From positions 274,411,258 through 274,475,257 of the forward strand of contig CM041779.1 of NCBI GenBank assembly GCA_023374045.1: 64,000 bases of DNA, written 5' to 3'. Below, piece by piece: positions 38,334 through 48,925 of this stretch (position 1 is the first letter of the stretch; every line of letters begins with the position of its first letter). The DNA comes from Limonium bicolor (Eukaryota > Streptophyta > Magnoliopsida > Caryophyllales > Plumbaginaceae). The position numbers and the translations under genes are program-made. Below the pieces are notes generated by a model, which was not told the DNA's origin, ran no database searches, and saw only the letters and a list, made by a program, of their open reading frames with translations.

Positions 38334-38353
38334 TCTACCCCCCTTAAAAGGGG
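38334..38353 (-). promoter_or_regulatory. Upstream (second) polypurine tract, element D
   Basis: CCCCTTTTAAGGGGGGTAGA on the minus strand, shortly after the pol stop and about 260 nt before the terminal PPT. Confidence 0.65.
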
Positions 38354-38381
38354 TACGCCCCGTACCCTATACATATAAACA

Positions 38382-38627
38382 CTAAGAAGCAAACAATGAC
38401 GGGTGCTTCGCCTTCATCTTTTCTTCCAGCTCCCAAGTGGCCTCCTCAACGTCCTGGTTAGACCAGAGGACCTTCACCAGTCTCACGGACTTATGGCGAG
38501 TGTCTCGAGTCTTAGTATCCAGAATCCGTACCGGAGTCTCCACTGATCGCATGGTCGGCTCTAAGGTTAGCCTTTCCGGCTGAAGCACATGAGACGGATG
38601 AGACATATATTTCTTCAACTGGGACAC
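38382..38627 (-). CDS. pol: Integrase C-terminal chromodomain (element D)
   Basis: An 81-residue frame continuing the integrase after a one-base shift. The chromodomain-like core is VKVLWSNQDVEEATWELEE, followed by KMKAKHPSLF. In chromoviruses this domain binds modified histones and steers insertion into heterochromatin. The E copy (VEEATWETED) is in frame with its integrase, so the shift here (about 38625) is local and may be an assembly gap. Confidence 0.85.
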   Translation of the reverse strand: MSQLKKYMSHPSHVLQPERLTLEPTMRSVETPVRILDTKTRDTRHKSVRLVKVLWSNQDVEEATWELEEKMKAKHPSLFAS

Positions 38628-39802
38628 ATGAAATACATCATGTACCTTGCCCAGCGGCGGGCGGGTAGATCAAGTCTATAAGCTACCGGGCCGATCCGCT
38701 CCGTCACAACATAAGGACCCACATATTTCGGGCTCAACTTGCCCTTCTGGCCAAAACGAAATACTCCCTTCATGGGGGATACTCTCAAAAATACCTGATC
38801 GCCCACGGCGAACTCCAGGTCACGTCGGCGCACATCTGCGTACGACTTCTGTCTATCCTGAGCTGCTTTCATATTAGCCCTGATCTGGCGAACTTCTGCC
38901 TGAACTTGCTCAAGATACTCTGGTCCTATAATGACCGTCTCACTCGACTCATCCCAGCATAATGGCGTGCGGCATGGTCTACCGTACAATGCCTGGAAGG
39001 GAGACATCTTGATCGATGCATGATAACTGTTGTTGTAACTAAACTCGATCAGATGTAACTTATCAATCCAGCTGGTCTGAAAGTCAAGTGCACATGCACG
39101 TAGCATATCCTCAAGTGTTTGTATAGTGCGCTCACTCTGACCATCGGTCTGTGGGTGAAACGCCGTGCTCAATTTCAGTTCAGTACCAAGTGCCTCTCGT
39201 GTAGACTTCCAATATCTGGATAGGAATCTGGTATCTCTGTCAGATACTATCGTCTTTGGCACACCATGATGTCTAACAATCTCTTTATCGAATAATTCTG
39301 CCAATCTTGCCACTTTCCAGGTGTCCTTCATCGGAATGAATCGAGACACCTTGGTCAGTCGGTCAACTACCACCCAAATCATATTTAGACCTCCCCTTGT
39401 AGGCGGAAGCCCTACCACGAAGTCCATAGATATGTCATGGAACTTCCACTCCGGCACTGGCATTGGCTGCACCATACCACCAGGCCGTCGGTGCTCAAAC
39501 TTGACCTTCTGACAAGTGAGACACCTCAACACATAGTCATTTACATCCTTTTTCATTCCAGCCCACCAGAAATATCTTTTCATACCTTTATACATCTTTG
39601 AAGCTCCGGGGTGAATCGATGTCGTAGAACAATGGGATTCACTCAGTATGCGCTCCTTCAGCTCAGCGCTACTCCTCGGTATACACAACCGGCCATTAAG
39701 CCTAATCAGGTCATCATCGTGGAGTCTGAAGTCATACTTCTGACCCTCGAATGTGCCATCAATAAGCTTCTGTCTAATTTCCACCATATACTGATCCGTC
39801 AT
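38615..39802 (-). CDS. pol: Integrase (element D)
   Basis: An open 395-residue frame. The zinc-binding N-domain shows H...H, then C-L-T-C in [17 protein letters not shown]. The catalytic core has D in [15 protein letters not shown] in VSDRDTRF and E in [10 protein letters not shown] with exactly 35 residues between the last two (D,D35E). A GPY/F-like segment ([22 protein letters not shown]) follows. It inserts element cDNA into the genome. The chromodomain continues in the next frame. The first codons overlap the RNase H frame. Confidence 0.93.
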   Translation of the reverse strand: MTDQYMVEIRQKLIDGTFEGQKYDFRLHDDDLIRLNGRLCIPRSSAELKERILSESHCSTTSIHPGASKMYKGMKRYFWWAGMKKDVNDYVLRCLTCQKVKFEHRRPGGMVQPMPVPEWKFHDISMDFVVGLPPTRGGLNMIWVVVDRLTKVSRFIPMKDTWKVARLAELFDKEIVRHHGVPKTIVSDRDTRFLSRYWKSTREALGTELKLSTAFHPQTDGQSERTIQTLEDMLRACALDFQTSWIDKLHLIEFSYNNSYHASIKMSPFQALYGRPCRTPLCWDESSETVIIGPEYLEQVQAEVRQIRANMKAAQDRQKSYADVRRRDLEFAVGDQVFLRVSPMKGVFRFGQKGKLSPKYVGPYVVTERIGPVAYRLDLPARRWARYMMYFMCPS

Positions 39803-40316
39803 TGAGCACTCCGCACCTCTTCAACCAAGCCAGTATGAGACTAGAATAGAGATGGAGAGAGTGTGCTCGGCGACTCAATGCGTCAGCTACCACATTTGCC
39901 TTACCCTCCTTATACTGTAAATCGATATCATAATCATTCAAGAATTCAACCCACCTTCTCTGCCTCATGTTCAACTCTTTCTGAGTGAACAAGTATTTCA
40001 AGCTCTTGTGGTCAGAATAAATCGTCACACTTACCCCATACAAGTGATGTCGCCATATCTTCAGTGCGAAGACAATGGCCCCCAATTCTAAGTCGTGGGT
40101 AGGGTAGTTCTCCTCATGCTTCTTCAGCTGTCGGGAGGCGTAAGCCACGACCTTCCCGTGTTGCATCAACACACAACCCATACCCCTGCCTGATGCGTCG
40201 CAATAGACCTCAAAACCATCTGGACCGTCTGGTATGTCAGAACCGGTGCAGATGTCAGAGCATCCTTGAGACTCTGAAAGCTCTCTCACAGTCGACTGTC
40301 CACTCGAATGGTGCAT
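39774..40316 (-). CDS. pol: RNase H domain (element D)
   Basis: Shows [58 protein letters not shown] and an end at [11 protein letters not shown], with the Asp/Glu residues of an RNase H fold in order. It removes RNA from the RNA/DNA hybrid. A connector to integrase follows with a frame change near 39815. Confidence 0.9.
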   Translation of the reverse strand: MHHSSGQSTVRELSESQGCSDICTGSDIPDGPDGFEVYCDASGRGMGCVLMQHGKVVAYASRQLKKHEENYPTHDLELGAIVFALKIWRHHLYGVSVTIYSDHKSLKYLFTQKELNMRQRRWVEFLNDYDIDLQYKEGKANVVADALSRRAHSLHLYSSLILAWLKRCGVLNDGSVYGGN

Positions 40317-41462
40317 CCTTCTTCATCAAGGAAGTCATCGGCTTCGAGACACTGGAGAAGTCCTTCACAAATCTCCTATAATAAACCTGCCAGACCGAGG
40401 AAGCTCCTGATGTCGGTAACTGTCTTCGGCCTAGGCCAGGTGCGCACTGCATCTATCTTTGCCGGATCAACAGCGATCCCGGCCTCAGAATCACATGTCC
40501 AAGGAATGATACTTGGTTCAACCAAAATTCACACTTGAAAATTTGCATACAATGATTCTTTCTCAATGTCTGCAACACATCTCTCAGGTGGCTTTCATGC
40601 TCACCTCTCGATTTCGAATACACAAGTATGTCATCGATGAAGACTACCACTGATTTGTCCAACTGATCTTGGAACAAACGGTTCATTAAGTCCATGAACT
40701 TTGCTGGTGCATTTGATAAGCCAAACGGCATAACGGTGAACTCATAGTGCCCATACCTAGTTCTGAAGGCTGTCTTTTCGATGTCACTGTCACGGATGGC
40801 AATCTGGTGATATCCGGAACGTAGGTCTATCTTGGAGAATACTGATGCTCCCTAAGCTGATCAAATAGATCGTCGATGCGTGGTAAGGGGTAACGGTTCT
40901 TCACCGTAACAGCATTCAGCTCCCGATAATCAATACATAGGCGGAGGCTACCGTCCTTCTTCTTCACGAAGAGAACCGGCGCTCCCCATGGTGAAACACT
41001 AGGGCGGATAAAGCCCTTGTCGAGTAGGTCTCTCAGCTGCTCCTTGAGCTCTGTCATTTCTGCTGGAGCCATACGGTAAGGTGCTTTCGCAATGGGTCCG
41101 GTGCCCGGAACTAAGTCGATCTCAAACTCAACCTCTCGTGCTGGCGGCATGCCCGGCAGTTCCTTAGGAAATACATCAGGAAACTCCGACACTACCGGCA
41201 CATCTGGGCTAAACTCAGGATCTCTCTCTATGTCCTGGACATAGCAGAGGTATACATCATTTCCCCGTCGTATCTGATACATGGCCATGGCGGTGATGAT
41301 CTGTGTCGAAGGCTCCCTGGGCCTCTGGCGGTATGATATAGTAACCCCAGATGGACTCCTAAGAAGCAGTCGATGCTCGGCACATAGGATTCTACCCTTG
41401 TACCGCTCCAACCAGTTCATCCCGACAATCACATCAAAACCTAGTCCGTCGAACTCTATCAA
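40255..41462 (-). pseudogene. pol: Protease end and reverse transcriptase (element D), frameshifted
   Basis: Frame 41462-40827 begins with the protease tail ([11 protein letters not shown]), then the RT fingers ([56 protein letters not shown]). A frame change near 40840 precedes the motif-A region (DLRSGYHQ). Frame 40731-40453 has [12 protein letters not shown] and the catalytic [14 protein letters not shown] (F-I-D-D box), then FLGHVI. A further change near 40455 leads to [12 protein letters not shown]. Copies genomic RNA into cDNA. All motifs are present, and only the frame breaks, at single-base gaps, argue against function. Confidence 0.88.
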
Positions 41463-41754
41463 GTCGATCGGAAACTCCTCATCCCTGATTCGAACAACAG
41501 CATCTCGGTAGTAGCGGGTACATCTGATCTGCTCTTTCGACGGAGAGTGACCACGAAGTCTGGCATCTCTTCACCATCTAACCCCAGCCTCTTCGCAAAT
41601 GATAGCGAAATGAATGTGTGTGAGGCTCCAGAGTCGAACAAGATCGATGCATCCACGCCATTCACTGGAAAGGTACCGGTGAGGATTGTGCCGCTCTTGC
41701 CGGCTTCTGCCTTATTGCAGACACTCAGTATACCTCCCGTTCCGAGTGCACAGC
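41459..41754 (-). CDS. pol: Aspartic protease (element D)
   Basis: The exon begins at an acceptor-like TTAG|GC (41755/41754) in phase 1 and reads toward [10 protein letters not shown], then the catalytic [14 protein letters not shown] frame change near 41460 leads into the RT frame. It cleaves the Gag-Pol polyprotein. The active-site D-S-G is intact, unlike in E. The start phase equals that of the AlkB exon, so the same donor in gag can reach either. Confidence 0.8.
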
Positions 41755-41915
41755 CTAATTCATTGGCAAACTAATAAGTATTGGGTAACAACACGTTGAT
41801 ATGATTCAAAAACTCCACTTTATTCATTAACACACTCTTTTAAACATTCATTGGTTATACTGTCGCCATGATTCATACTTACAATATCCTTAATACATAC
41901 TGGTTTACCACATAA

Positions 41916-42667
41916 TTATACAAGGCTTAAAAACTGCCTGAAGGTCAAATTCAAACGTCCGGGTTTCATGTGTGTGGCATTGATCACTGCCGACGGTGCG
42001 GTATTCAGTTTGATCTTTCTGATGCCATGGTATAGCATCCTTGATTGCCCACCCATGATTAATACATCCCCCGATTTCAGAAGTAGCTTCTTTGCGAGAT
42101 CAGCACGCTTCTGCTCGCCATATACAAACACAGCGGTATCACCAATGGACCAAGACACCACGGGTACTCCCTTACTTAGAGACTCGGGTGACTCGTCCTT
42201 GTCTTGGTGTATACCTAACCGTCCACCTTTCTGGTAGAAGTTTACAATGCATAGATCTGCCTTTACACTTGGAATTGATTCCGTCTCAACTTGCTGAGCA
42301 ATTCCCACGGCGTGGTTAACGACCGCGTGGAACTCCTCTGGTATGCTTGCTACTGTTGCTCCATCTTCAGCTCGTACTTCTTGATATGACTTGGTGTAAG
42401 GGTTCCAGTCCTTACCCATGCACATCATCTTCAATTGCATCCTTGCTCCGTTCGGGTATTCGGGTGTGTAGAACCCTCCTGGTTTTGCTCCAAGTTCGTC
42501 GCATCGTCTGATGATGTGGATTTGTGCTTCCGGTGTCAGGTATCCATTTAAGAGTATCATACCTGGCTGGATAACCTGACATTGCTCCAATGGAAAGTCG
42601 TTGATGTTGATGGCGGTTTCTTCAGGGTTTGGTGCGGGTGGGATTGGATAGCAGATATTGAAGGTTC
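41916..42667 (-). CDS. AlkB-type 2OG/Fe(II) dioxygenase, intact (element D)
   Basis: 224 residues from the Met at 42590, open about 25 codons further upstream to the I3 acceptor (FNICYP). From that Met: GGFYTPEY at 38-45, MCMGKDWNPYT at 56-66, CIVNFYQK near 114, iron ligands H128-Q-D130 in GIHQDKDE, H188 in LYHGI, and 2OG ligands R212 and R218 in RLNLTFR. The H-to-H spacing of 60 residues equals that in element F. Identity to F is perhaps just over half by eye, yet every catalytic residue is kept. It sits between the zinc-knuckle exon and protease and ends in its own stop (RQFLSLV). Plausible roles are demethylation of element RNA or repair of alkylated cDNA; the sequence does not decide between them. 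Confidence 0.94.
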
Positions 42668-42810
42668 CTAAGTTTCAAATTGCCTAATTTAGGTGTTTTC
42701 CACATTATGTTCTAACTCTTTACTTATATGTTTATACCCTTAGACTTGCTAACACTCATGCATGAAATGCGGTAAGCAATCACTTTTTCATTTATCGGTT
42801 TAGGCGGTAC
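42668..42810 (-). other. Intron I3 (element D), zinc knuckle to AlkB
   Basis: A 143-bp interval from GTACCG after RP(G) to the acceptor ACTTAG before T-F-N-I-C-Y-P. Phase 1 on both sides. The donor is weaker than in F and E. Confidence 0.65.
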
Positions 42811-43153
42811 CTGGTCTCGAAGAGGATCCTGGTGCCTCAGACCGGTCCACCACATTCAGGGTGGCCTTGCCGGACCCCGTAGCCTTCCCCTTCTGGGATT
42901 CAGTGTACTTCTTGTCAGAAGTCTGCTGAGTAATCGCCTTCGGGCCTTCAGTGGTCGTGGTAGTATTACCCTTCCACTGCCCCTTTGGCTTGTAGTTTCT
43001 GCCGTTGGGGTTCGTCCAACACTCAAACTCACGGTGCCCCATCTTCTGGCAGTGGCGGCACCTCACATCATTCCCTTGCAGTCTTTGCCGGGGTGGTCTC
43101 CATTGCACCACTTACAGTAAAAGTGGCGCTCCGGTCCAGAACCGCGCTAGCTG
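42800..43153 (-). CDS. gag: Gag nucleocapsid exon with two zinc knuckles (element D)
   Basis: The first knuckle, HFYCKWCNGDHPGKDCKG (43125-43080), is CX2CX4HX4C. A one-base shift at about 43077 leads to the second, C-R-H-C-QKMG-H-REFE-C. A Lys/Thr/Ser-rich tail ends VVDRSEAPGSSSRPG at the I3 donor, and the unspliced frame stops shortly after. It binds RNA and packages the genome. The single-base gap is the only flaw. The acceptor is at 43154 or 43151. Confidence 0.88.
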
Positions 43154-43232
43154 CTATAACAACACACAATCAATACTCACTTCCCATCTCAACAACATAC
43201 ACCTCACTAGATACACATGGTTAAGTAATTAC
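43154..43232 (-). other. Intron I2 (element D)
   Basis: Donor GTAATT after PPK(G), acceptor TTATAG; about 79 bp. Same codon and donor phase as in F and E. The downstream frame needs a one-base correction here. Confidence 0.65.
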
Positions 43233-43490
43233 CCTTAGGCGGGTAGGAGCGTAGAGGCTTCGCCGCATACGCATACGTGAGCTTCAGTGGCTCATCAGAT
43301 GTGGTGGTCTGGGCTTGGCCCTTGTCACCCTGGTACTGGCCCTTCTGGGGCTGAGGGTAGGGTTCTTCTTCTTTCCTCCCCCATACCCTTGCTGATTCTG
43401 GCCCTCGTTGGTGGCCTTGCGCTTGTGCGCATTTTCCTCGTCCCTCAGACGGACGGTAATTTCAACCTTTGCAGCGGCATGATAGCACTC
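43233..43490 (-). CDS. gag: Gag exon 2 (element D)
   Basis: Linker between capsid and nucleocapsid, starting ECYHAAAKVEITVRLRDEE and rich in Lys, Gln and Gly. It ends KLTYAYAAKPLRSYPPKG. One frame change lies near 43365. Flanked by introns I1 (phase 0) and I2 (phase 1), both at positions shared with E. Confidence 0.75.
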
Positions 43491-43592
43491 CTGTATTTTA
43501 GGATGTCAGTCACGCCCCGCAAAACAACTTACCAACTCACATTAACATTCACTCATGGTATAAATTGATTCACAATAAGGTACTCTAATTAC
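43491..43592 (-). other. Intron I1 (element D)
   Basis: 102 bp, CAG|GTAATT to TACAG|GAG, phase 0, with a CTGAC branch-like site. E has the same intron (53967-54032). It interrupts the otherwise open gag frame with a stop at 43542. Confidence 0.75.
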
Positions 43593-44264
43593 CTGCAAGG
43601 TGGTATACTCAGCTGGCCCCATCCCATAGCGGAGACGGTGGCTCAGTCCATTGTAGAACCGGTTCACCAACACCCGGTTCGAGTACCCCAAGTCCGGTAA
43701 CAAGTGGATAAGGCCGGTGAATGCGGTGTAGTAGTCATCAACCGACATCTTATCCCCCTGCTTCAGACTATCCAACTCGAGGCGCTTGGCCTCCTGCACA
43801 TGCACCGGGTAATACTTGGCTCGCAGCAGAGCCGTGTACTCCCTCCATCCAAACTCAGGATCAGTCATCCTGTCCTCCCTCACCAGTTTCCACCAACTCT
43901 GTGCCGACCCCTTCAAGTAGTAGGCGGCAAGTCGGACCTTAGCCTCAGCAGGTACGGCCAAAGTCTCGTAGGCGGTCTCCAACTCGGAGATGTACGCCTC
44001 TAGCTTACGGGGATCGGTCTCCCCATGAAATGATGGCGGTCTCAGATCAGCCAACGCCTTGACCCAATTGGTCTCTCGTGGCGGTGGTGGCGGTGGCTGA
44101 ACTCCGGGCTGTTGCCCTTGCTGTATAGCAGCAACCAACTGGGGTACCATCTGGGCTACGGCGGCTGCAACTGCCTCAGCCATAGTCTGGCCGTAGTATC
44201 ATCGCCCTGGTCACCCATCTCCAGTACCGCGTCCGCGGCCTCGACCTCGCGGTCTACCTGACAT
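43593..44264 (-). CDS. gag: Gag exon 1, capsid domain (element D)
   Basis: The likely start is the ATG at 44264 (MSGRPRGRGRG), matching E. A frame change near 44210 leads to MAEAVAAAVAQMVPQL at 44183. The capsid landmarks are FHGETDPRKLEAYI, YLKGSAQSWWKLV, YYPVHVQEAKRLELDSLKQG and VNRFYNGLSHRLR, as in chromovirus Gag. It ends YTTLQ at a CAG|GT donor. Forms the capsid shell around element RNA in the cytoplasm. Confidence 0.88.
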
Positions 44265-44448
44265 CTGAATTCATATGAATATTCATTAGCATTATGCTTG
44301 CACACTTATCGGTCCATTGGTTATAACATCTTCCCGACAACCAGGTAATTCCACACTTAGTTAGTGGTTAACCTTCCAAGTCCGCTCACTTAGGTAACTG
44401 TAGTTAGGTTTCCTAACTCGGTATATTCCTAAGCTCGGTATTCTAGTC

Positions 44449-44476
44449 ATCAGAGCGATACTTCGCTCTGATACCA
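44449..44476 (-). promoter_or_regulatory. Primer binding site and overlapping hairpin (D)
   Basis: TGGTATCAGAGC (44476-44465) is the tRNA-iMet complement. ATCAGAGCG and CGCTCTGAT form a perfect 9-bp inverted repeat over a 6-nt loop. Positions 44265-44448 are the leader and hold no gene. Confidence 0.88.
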
Positions 44477-44481
44477 CTTTT

Positions 44482-47400
44482 TGTAACACCCCTACAACGC
44501 TCCTATCATCTACCGAAGTCGCAGCGGAAATACCAACCAAATAATAACTATCGCTTTGGTGTTACAACGCCGTTAACCACCCACGTGGTTAACTAGGCAG
44601 AATAAATACAAGTGTATCGGTCTGATGATCAGACTCCCGAGCATAGTAACTAACATCCATATAAAAACATAACCGACAATACCGAGTATTTAATTTACAA
44701 TCATCTCCAACCATAATCATCCATAACTGTATAACAAGGTATCAACATGTACGCCTCGGGAGCACAGGCGCATCCCGGGCTCAACAACCTACTTATCCAA
44801 AAGTATATCTACCACCTAGGACCTAGAGCCACTCTGCCTCTTCGATCCTCATCCTGCAATAAAAATATGGGCCCCCGAGGGGGTCAGCACCTTTGCTGGT
44901 ATGGCTAACGCGCAGCCCATCGACTAACGGGATACGCGCAACCAATTGTCATAATAACATGGCATTCATTTTAGAACAACCAAATATATATACATATATA
45001 CCATAGCATAGCAAGGGAAATTGCATAGCATCACAACATCAATACATAACACCATAAACTTGGTCCTCACAAGGAACCTTCCACCATAGTTAGTATACCA
45101 TGAGAGCCTAGGGGTTTTACCAACCCCATGTTAAGCTCGTTACCATCCTCGTTACCGTCCGGTTATATAGAACGGTTAACTTATACCAAAGGTGTGTCGG
45201 ATATAGTAATCCCGAGCACTCCGAAATAACATACGTATGCCCCTATGGCCCGACGTGAGTCAGTAACTAGCTTTGGATAAGCTAAGGGAAGGTAGAAACC
45301 AAATTGGAATACCACCTATACATACACCAAGAGAGTCGAACCGGATATGATATCGACCCCCATCCATCACACGCGTGGCCGGAACAACCGGACTCCTCAC
45401 TCCCCGGTTAGCACTTGTTAATGAACACACAACATTTGTTAAGTCACATACAAGCAACATTTAGGTCTTGTTAGACACACCAAGGGAAAGGAGTCATAAT
45501 AACACAACACCATAATATGTAACAACTGTAAACTCTTTTCATGCCTTAATCTTATAAGGTCGTAAACACCCAGAAAACAAACAACACCCAAGCCGGTGTA
45601 AACCGTTAGGCAACAGACTGCAAGAAAACCATACCTTGGTCCCTGCCTTGTTTCGTTCCCACCTTGAGAGAATCCTATACACATTAGTAATGTCGGTTAA
45701 TTATTTATTTAACTTCACACTTACTAAGTATTCAACATGATTGTATGACATGTTTTAATGTCTACCTCACCCTAGGTTACCTTCATTATACACCCTAGGG
45801 TTAACTACATAAGTCACATTCTTTTCTGTTTTTTTTTTTACAAGTTTAGGTCCGACCGGACTTGCCGACCGGACTTGTCCATGTCGGTCGATTCCAGAGA
45901 GTTTCTCCCCTTCGGATTCAGCCCGACCGGACTTGTCAAGTCCGGTCCCATGTCCGGTCGATTCCAGTAACTCAATCCGTACAAAATTTTCTACTCCGAC
46001 CGGACTTGTAAGTCCGGTCCTATGTTCGGTCCATTCCAGAGAGTTTATTCTCTTTGTAAATTTAGCCCGACCGGACTTGTCCATGTCCGGTCCTAACCGG
46101 TCCATTCCAGAAACTAATTCTCGCAGGGTAAACAGGTCCCGACCGAGCTTGCAAGTCCGGTCGCAAGTCCGGTCGGCCCCAAATCTATGTTTTCCTTTTA
46201 CATTCAACTCCAAACTTCACCCCATATAACCTAGTACTCCCTAACCTCATTTGGGCACTTTAAACACAACTTAAGACACCCTTAAACACTAATAAACTCA
46301 TTTTCTAATTCCTTAAGCCTTTACTTATTCCTTCACAAAATTCCTAACACTTACAACATTTTCTCCTAGTTTCCAAGTGGTGTTTCATACCTATGATGAA
46401 ACTACTATCCCAAAATGCTTCTCCTTAACTTAACATCATCTCCCAAGCATCATCTCTCACAACTAACTCCTTATCTCCTTCTTGAAACTCTTTTCCTAGT
46501 GTACACTTCTCCTTATTTTACCAAGTTTGCCTAGGTATTTACCTAAGTCCCAAAGTGACTTTGGTACCTACTAAATCTCAAGATCATGCCTAAGTCCTTA
46601 TTACACCCTAGAGTACTTCCTAGTTCATCAAAATTCCTTAGGAACATCATGAACTTCTTATTCATCCTACACTTTCTAACTCACCAAACCTTATGTAAAC
46701 ACTTAGAACTTCTTACTTCCTACCTAAATTTTGACATGGGTTCCCCTAGAACATTACTAAGCCTAACCACTTTGCCTTCTCCTTTAAACACACAAGAACA
46801 TCTAAAATCACCAAGAACACTCTCATACACAATTTCACCAAATTTACACACATTACAATATAGTGCACAATTTAAATTGCATGGCACTTAGGCCCTTAAA
46901 ATGCATGGCTCTTAGGCCCTTAAAGTGCTTAAATCAAAAACACTGAATTTCCACAATATATATGCCTTTAACCTGCAAATACACTCAACACACATATGCC
47001 CTTTACTAGTCTCTTGAGAACACTTTACTAAGTCATTCACCATTTGCTCTTTAGGTAGTTTTAATAAGCATTATAAGCTCATTTCTCCTAAGGCATTAAA
47101 CAACATTTAAGTTAGTAGATTTACCTCTTTTTCCCAAAATACTTCCTCTTTGATTCCTTACAAAACCGTATGATAATTTGATTCCTTGTCAAGTTCTAGA
47201 CAATATACAAACACCAAATGAGTATTCAAGCTTTGAGCTTCATCTCATTGTAAACCCTAATTTGACATTGTTTCAAAAACATTAATGTAGTTGTTTTACC
47301 TTGATCTTTGAAGGAGTTTGAATATATAACAAGAGAGGACTCCACCTAGTCCATGAAGAGTTGAAATGAAGCTAGAACAAAGTCACACAATGAGCTATAT

Positions 47401-48410
47401 CAATGTGTATTTTCGGACATGACAAAAAAAGGAGGAAGGAAGTTTTTATTTGAGATTCCTTACCTAGAATCCAAGGAGAGTAATAATATGTAGTCAAAAC
47501 AAGCTCAAGCTCCTTCAATGGTGGAACACCTTGGCACCGAAATGGAGCTCTTGGAGTTTTGAGAAGATAGGAATGAAGAGCTTGATGAGAGGAAGAGATT
47601 GGTGGTGTTTGTTTTTGATTTGGACAAGTGAGCTTGATTTAGCAAGTGGTCAAAGGTGGAGCTCTAATGGTGGTGATGGTATTATCGTGAGAGAACAAGA
47701 AGAAGGAAGAAGAGAGGTGGGAAAACCGTGTGAGCAAGGAAAAGAAATGAGAGAATGAAGATTGGTTTTACTTTAGGAGATATTTGTAGTTTTAAAGCAA
47801 ATAGTACTTCATTAGTCATCATTATTTACTTAACAAAATAACAAGAGGGTGGTGAGTCACCAAGCCTTAGAAAACCGGCCCCCTAAGTATATGAGGGTAA
47901 TATAGTCTTTGTTTGTCAATTTAATACTTAACATAACATATGTTATAAACTAGCTTGTAAAAGTTACTATTCACCTAAGCAAGGCACTTAGAAGTGAAAT
48001 TTTTGATTTCCCATTAATATAGCCACCAAATGTGATACTATATAGTACACATATATATTTAAGAGTAATGATGGACATTTAGCCATTCAAAACTCATTTA
48101 CAAGACAATTTTTCAAAATGTGCTTTAAGACTTCTTAAAGCACATTTTGTGTTTTAACTTGTTTTCAAGCTTGGTTTTCTTGGTAATTGGTTTAATATGT
48201 TCATTAGTATATAAATGAAGTCTTGGTAAGCTCATTAGGTCTTACTCAAGTTTATCCCAAGCTTAGAGCACATTTTGGCTCTTATTGACTTTAAAGCACA
48301 TTTGTGTTTCCTTTTGTTTAAATTTGTTTACCAAGGTTCTAAGACTCTTTTTAGTCTTAATATATCATGTTTTAATGTTTAACCAACATACCAAGGTTTG
48401 GGGTATTTCA
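44482..48410 (-). repeat. 5' LTR of element D
   Basis: 3.93 kb, matching 34128-38059 almost fully. Differences are mostly one-base gaps. G-box hairpin 44572-44593, minisatellite 45850-46177. Frames such as 45767-46213 are repeat translation. Confidence 0.95.
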
Positions 48411-48883
48411 AACAGATTGGGGGTGATTGTTAATGGGTTGCAATAGGAAGTGAATGGATGTTTTTGGCTACTAGGGGTAGCATTAGTTGAGGAAGTAATG
48501 GAGGAAATAAGAACCCAAAAATCTAACAAGTGTATAGAGATACATTGGAGAAGTTTAGGAAGAGTTTAGTGTGGAAGAATTTGATGACAAGAGTGTTGGA
48601 CTTGGGTATAGATATGGTAGTGGCTTGGAATGAAATGGAGGGTAAGGTAATACATTGTAGCTTTGGAAATGGCATTGGGAGATGGGAATTACATGGGGGA
48701 AAATAGGAGCAAAAATATGTAGCGTTGGAGGATGAAAAACTGTTGTAAGTGAGGAAGGGAAGTTATGAAATTGTGTAAGTGGATTGATGGATTTAGTAAA
48801 GCATTTGGTGGTGAACTAAGGCAATTTGAAGGGCCTAGGTAGTGTTTTTAAACATGTGAAATTACATGTAAGAAGATTGAGAA
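48411..48883 (+). repeat. 3' LTR of element C, second piece
   Basis: Resumes the C LTR (equivalent to 24181-24656) after D and stops at GAGAA where E is inserted. Confidence 0.9.
48879..48883 (+). repeat. Target site duplication of element E (GAGAA)
   Basis: Recurs at 63796-63800, directly after the E 3' LTR. Confidence 0.92.
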
Positions 48884-48884
48884 T

Positions 48885-48925
48885 GAAATATCCCTAAATT
48901 AATTTAAATTAATTTAGGGTATTTC
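48885..48925. repeat. Near-perfect palindrome at the E LTR start
   Basis: GAAATATCCCTAAATTAATT runs into its own complement, with one base missing near the right end. Repeated at 59560-59600. Confidence 0.8.

Larger units (their letters stand above)
34128..48410 (-). mobile_element. Element D: complete AlkB-bearing chromovirus (Tekay/Del-like)
   Basis: 14.3 kb with TSD AACAG, LTRs of about 3.93 kb, tRNA-iMet PBS, three gag exons, AlkB, protease, RT, RNase H, integrase, chromodomain, two PPTs and a PPT hairpin. The order PR-RT-RH-IN-CHD is that of gypsy chromoviruses, and the long LTR fits Tekay/Del. Near-identical LTRs suggest a recent insertion. Frames are broken in places by single-base gaps. 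Confidence 0.95.

Noticed and set aside
38647..38877. Plus-strand frames over D pol (38647-38877, 39321-39512, 41281-41511 and others)
   Set aside because: Antisense shadows of the minus-strand pol frames.
44449..44476. Possible tRNA gene from the CGCTCTGAT segment
   Set aside because: Only the PBS hairpin arm matches a tRNA end; no cloverleaf arms or A/B boxes around it.
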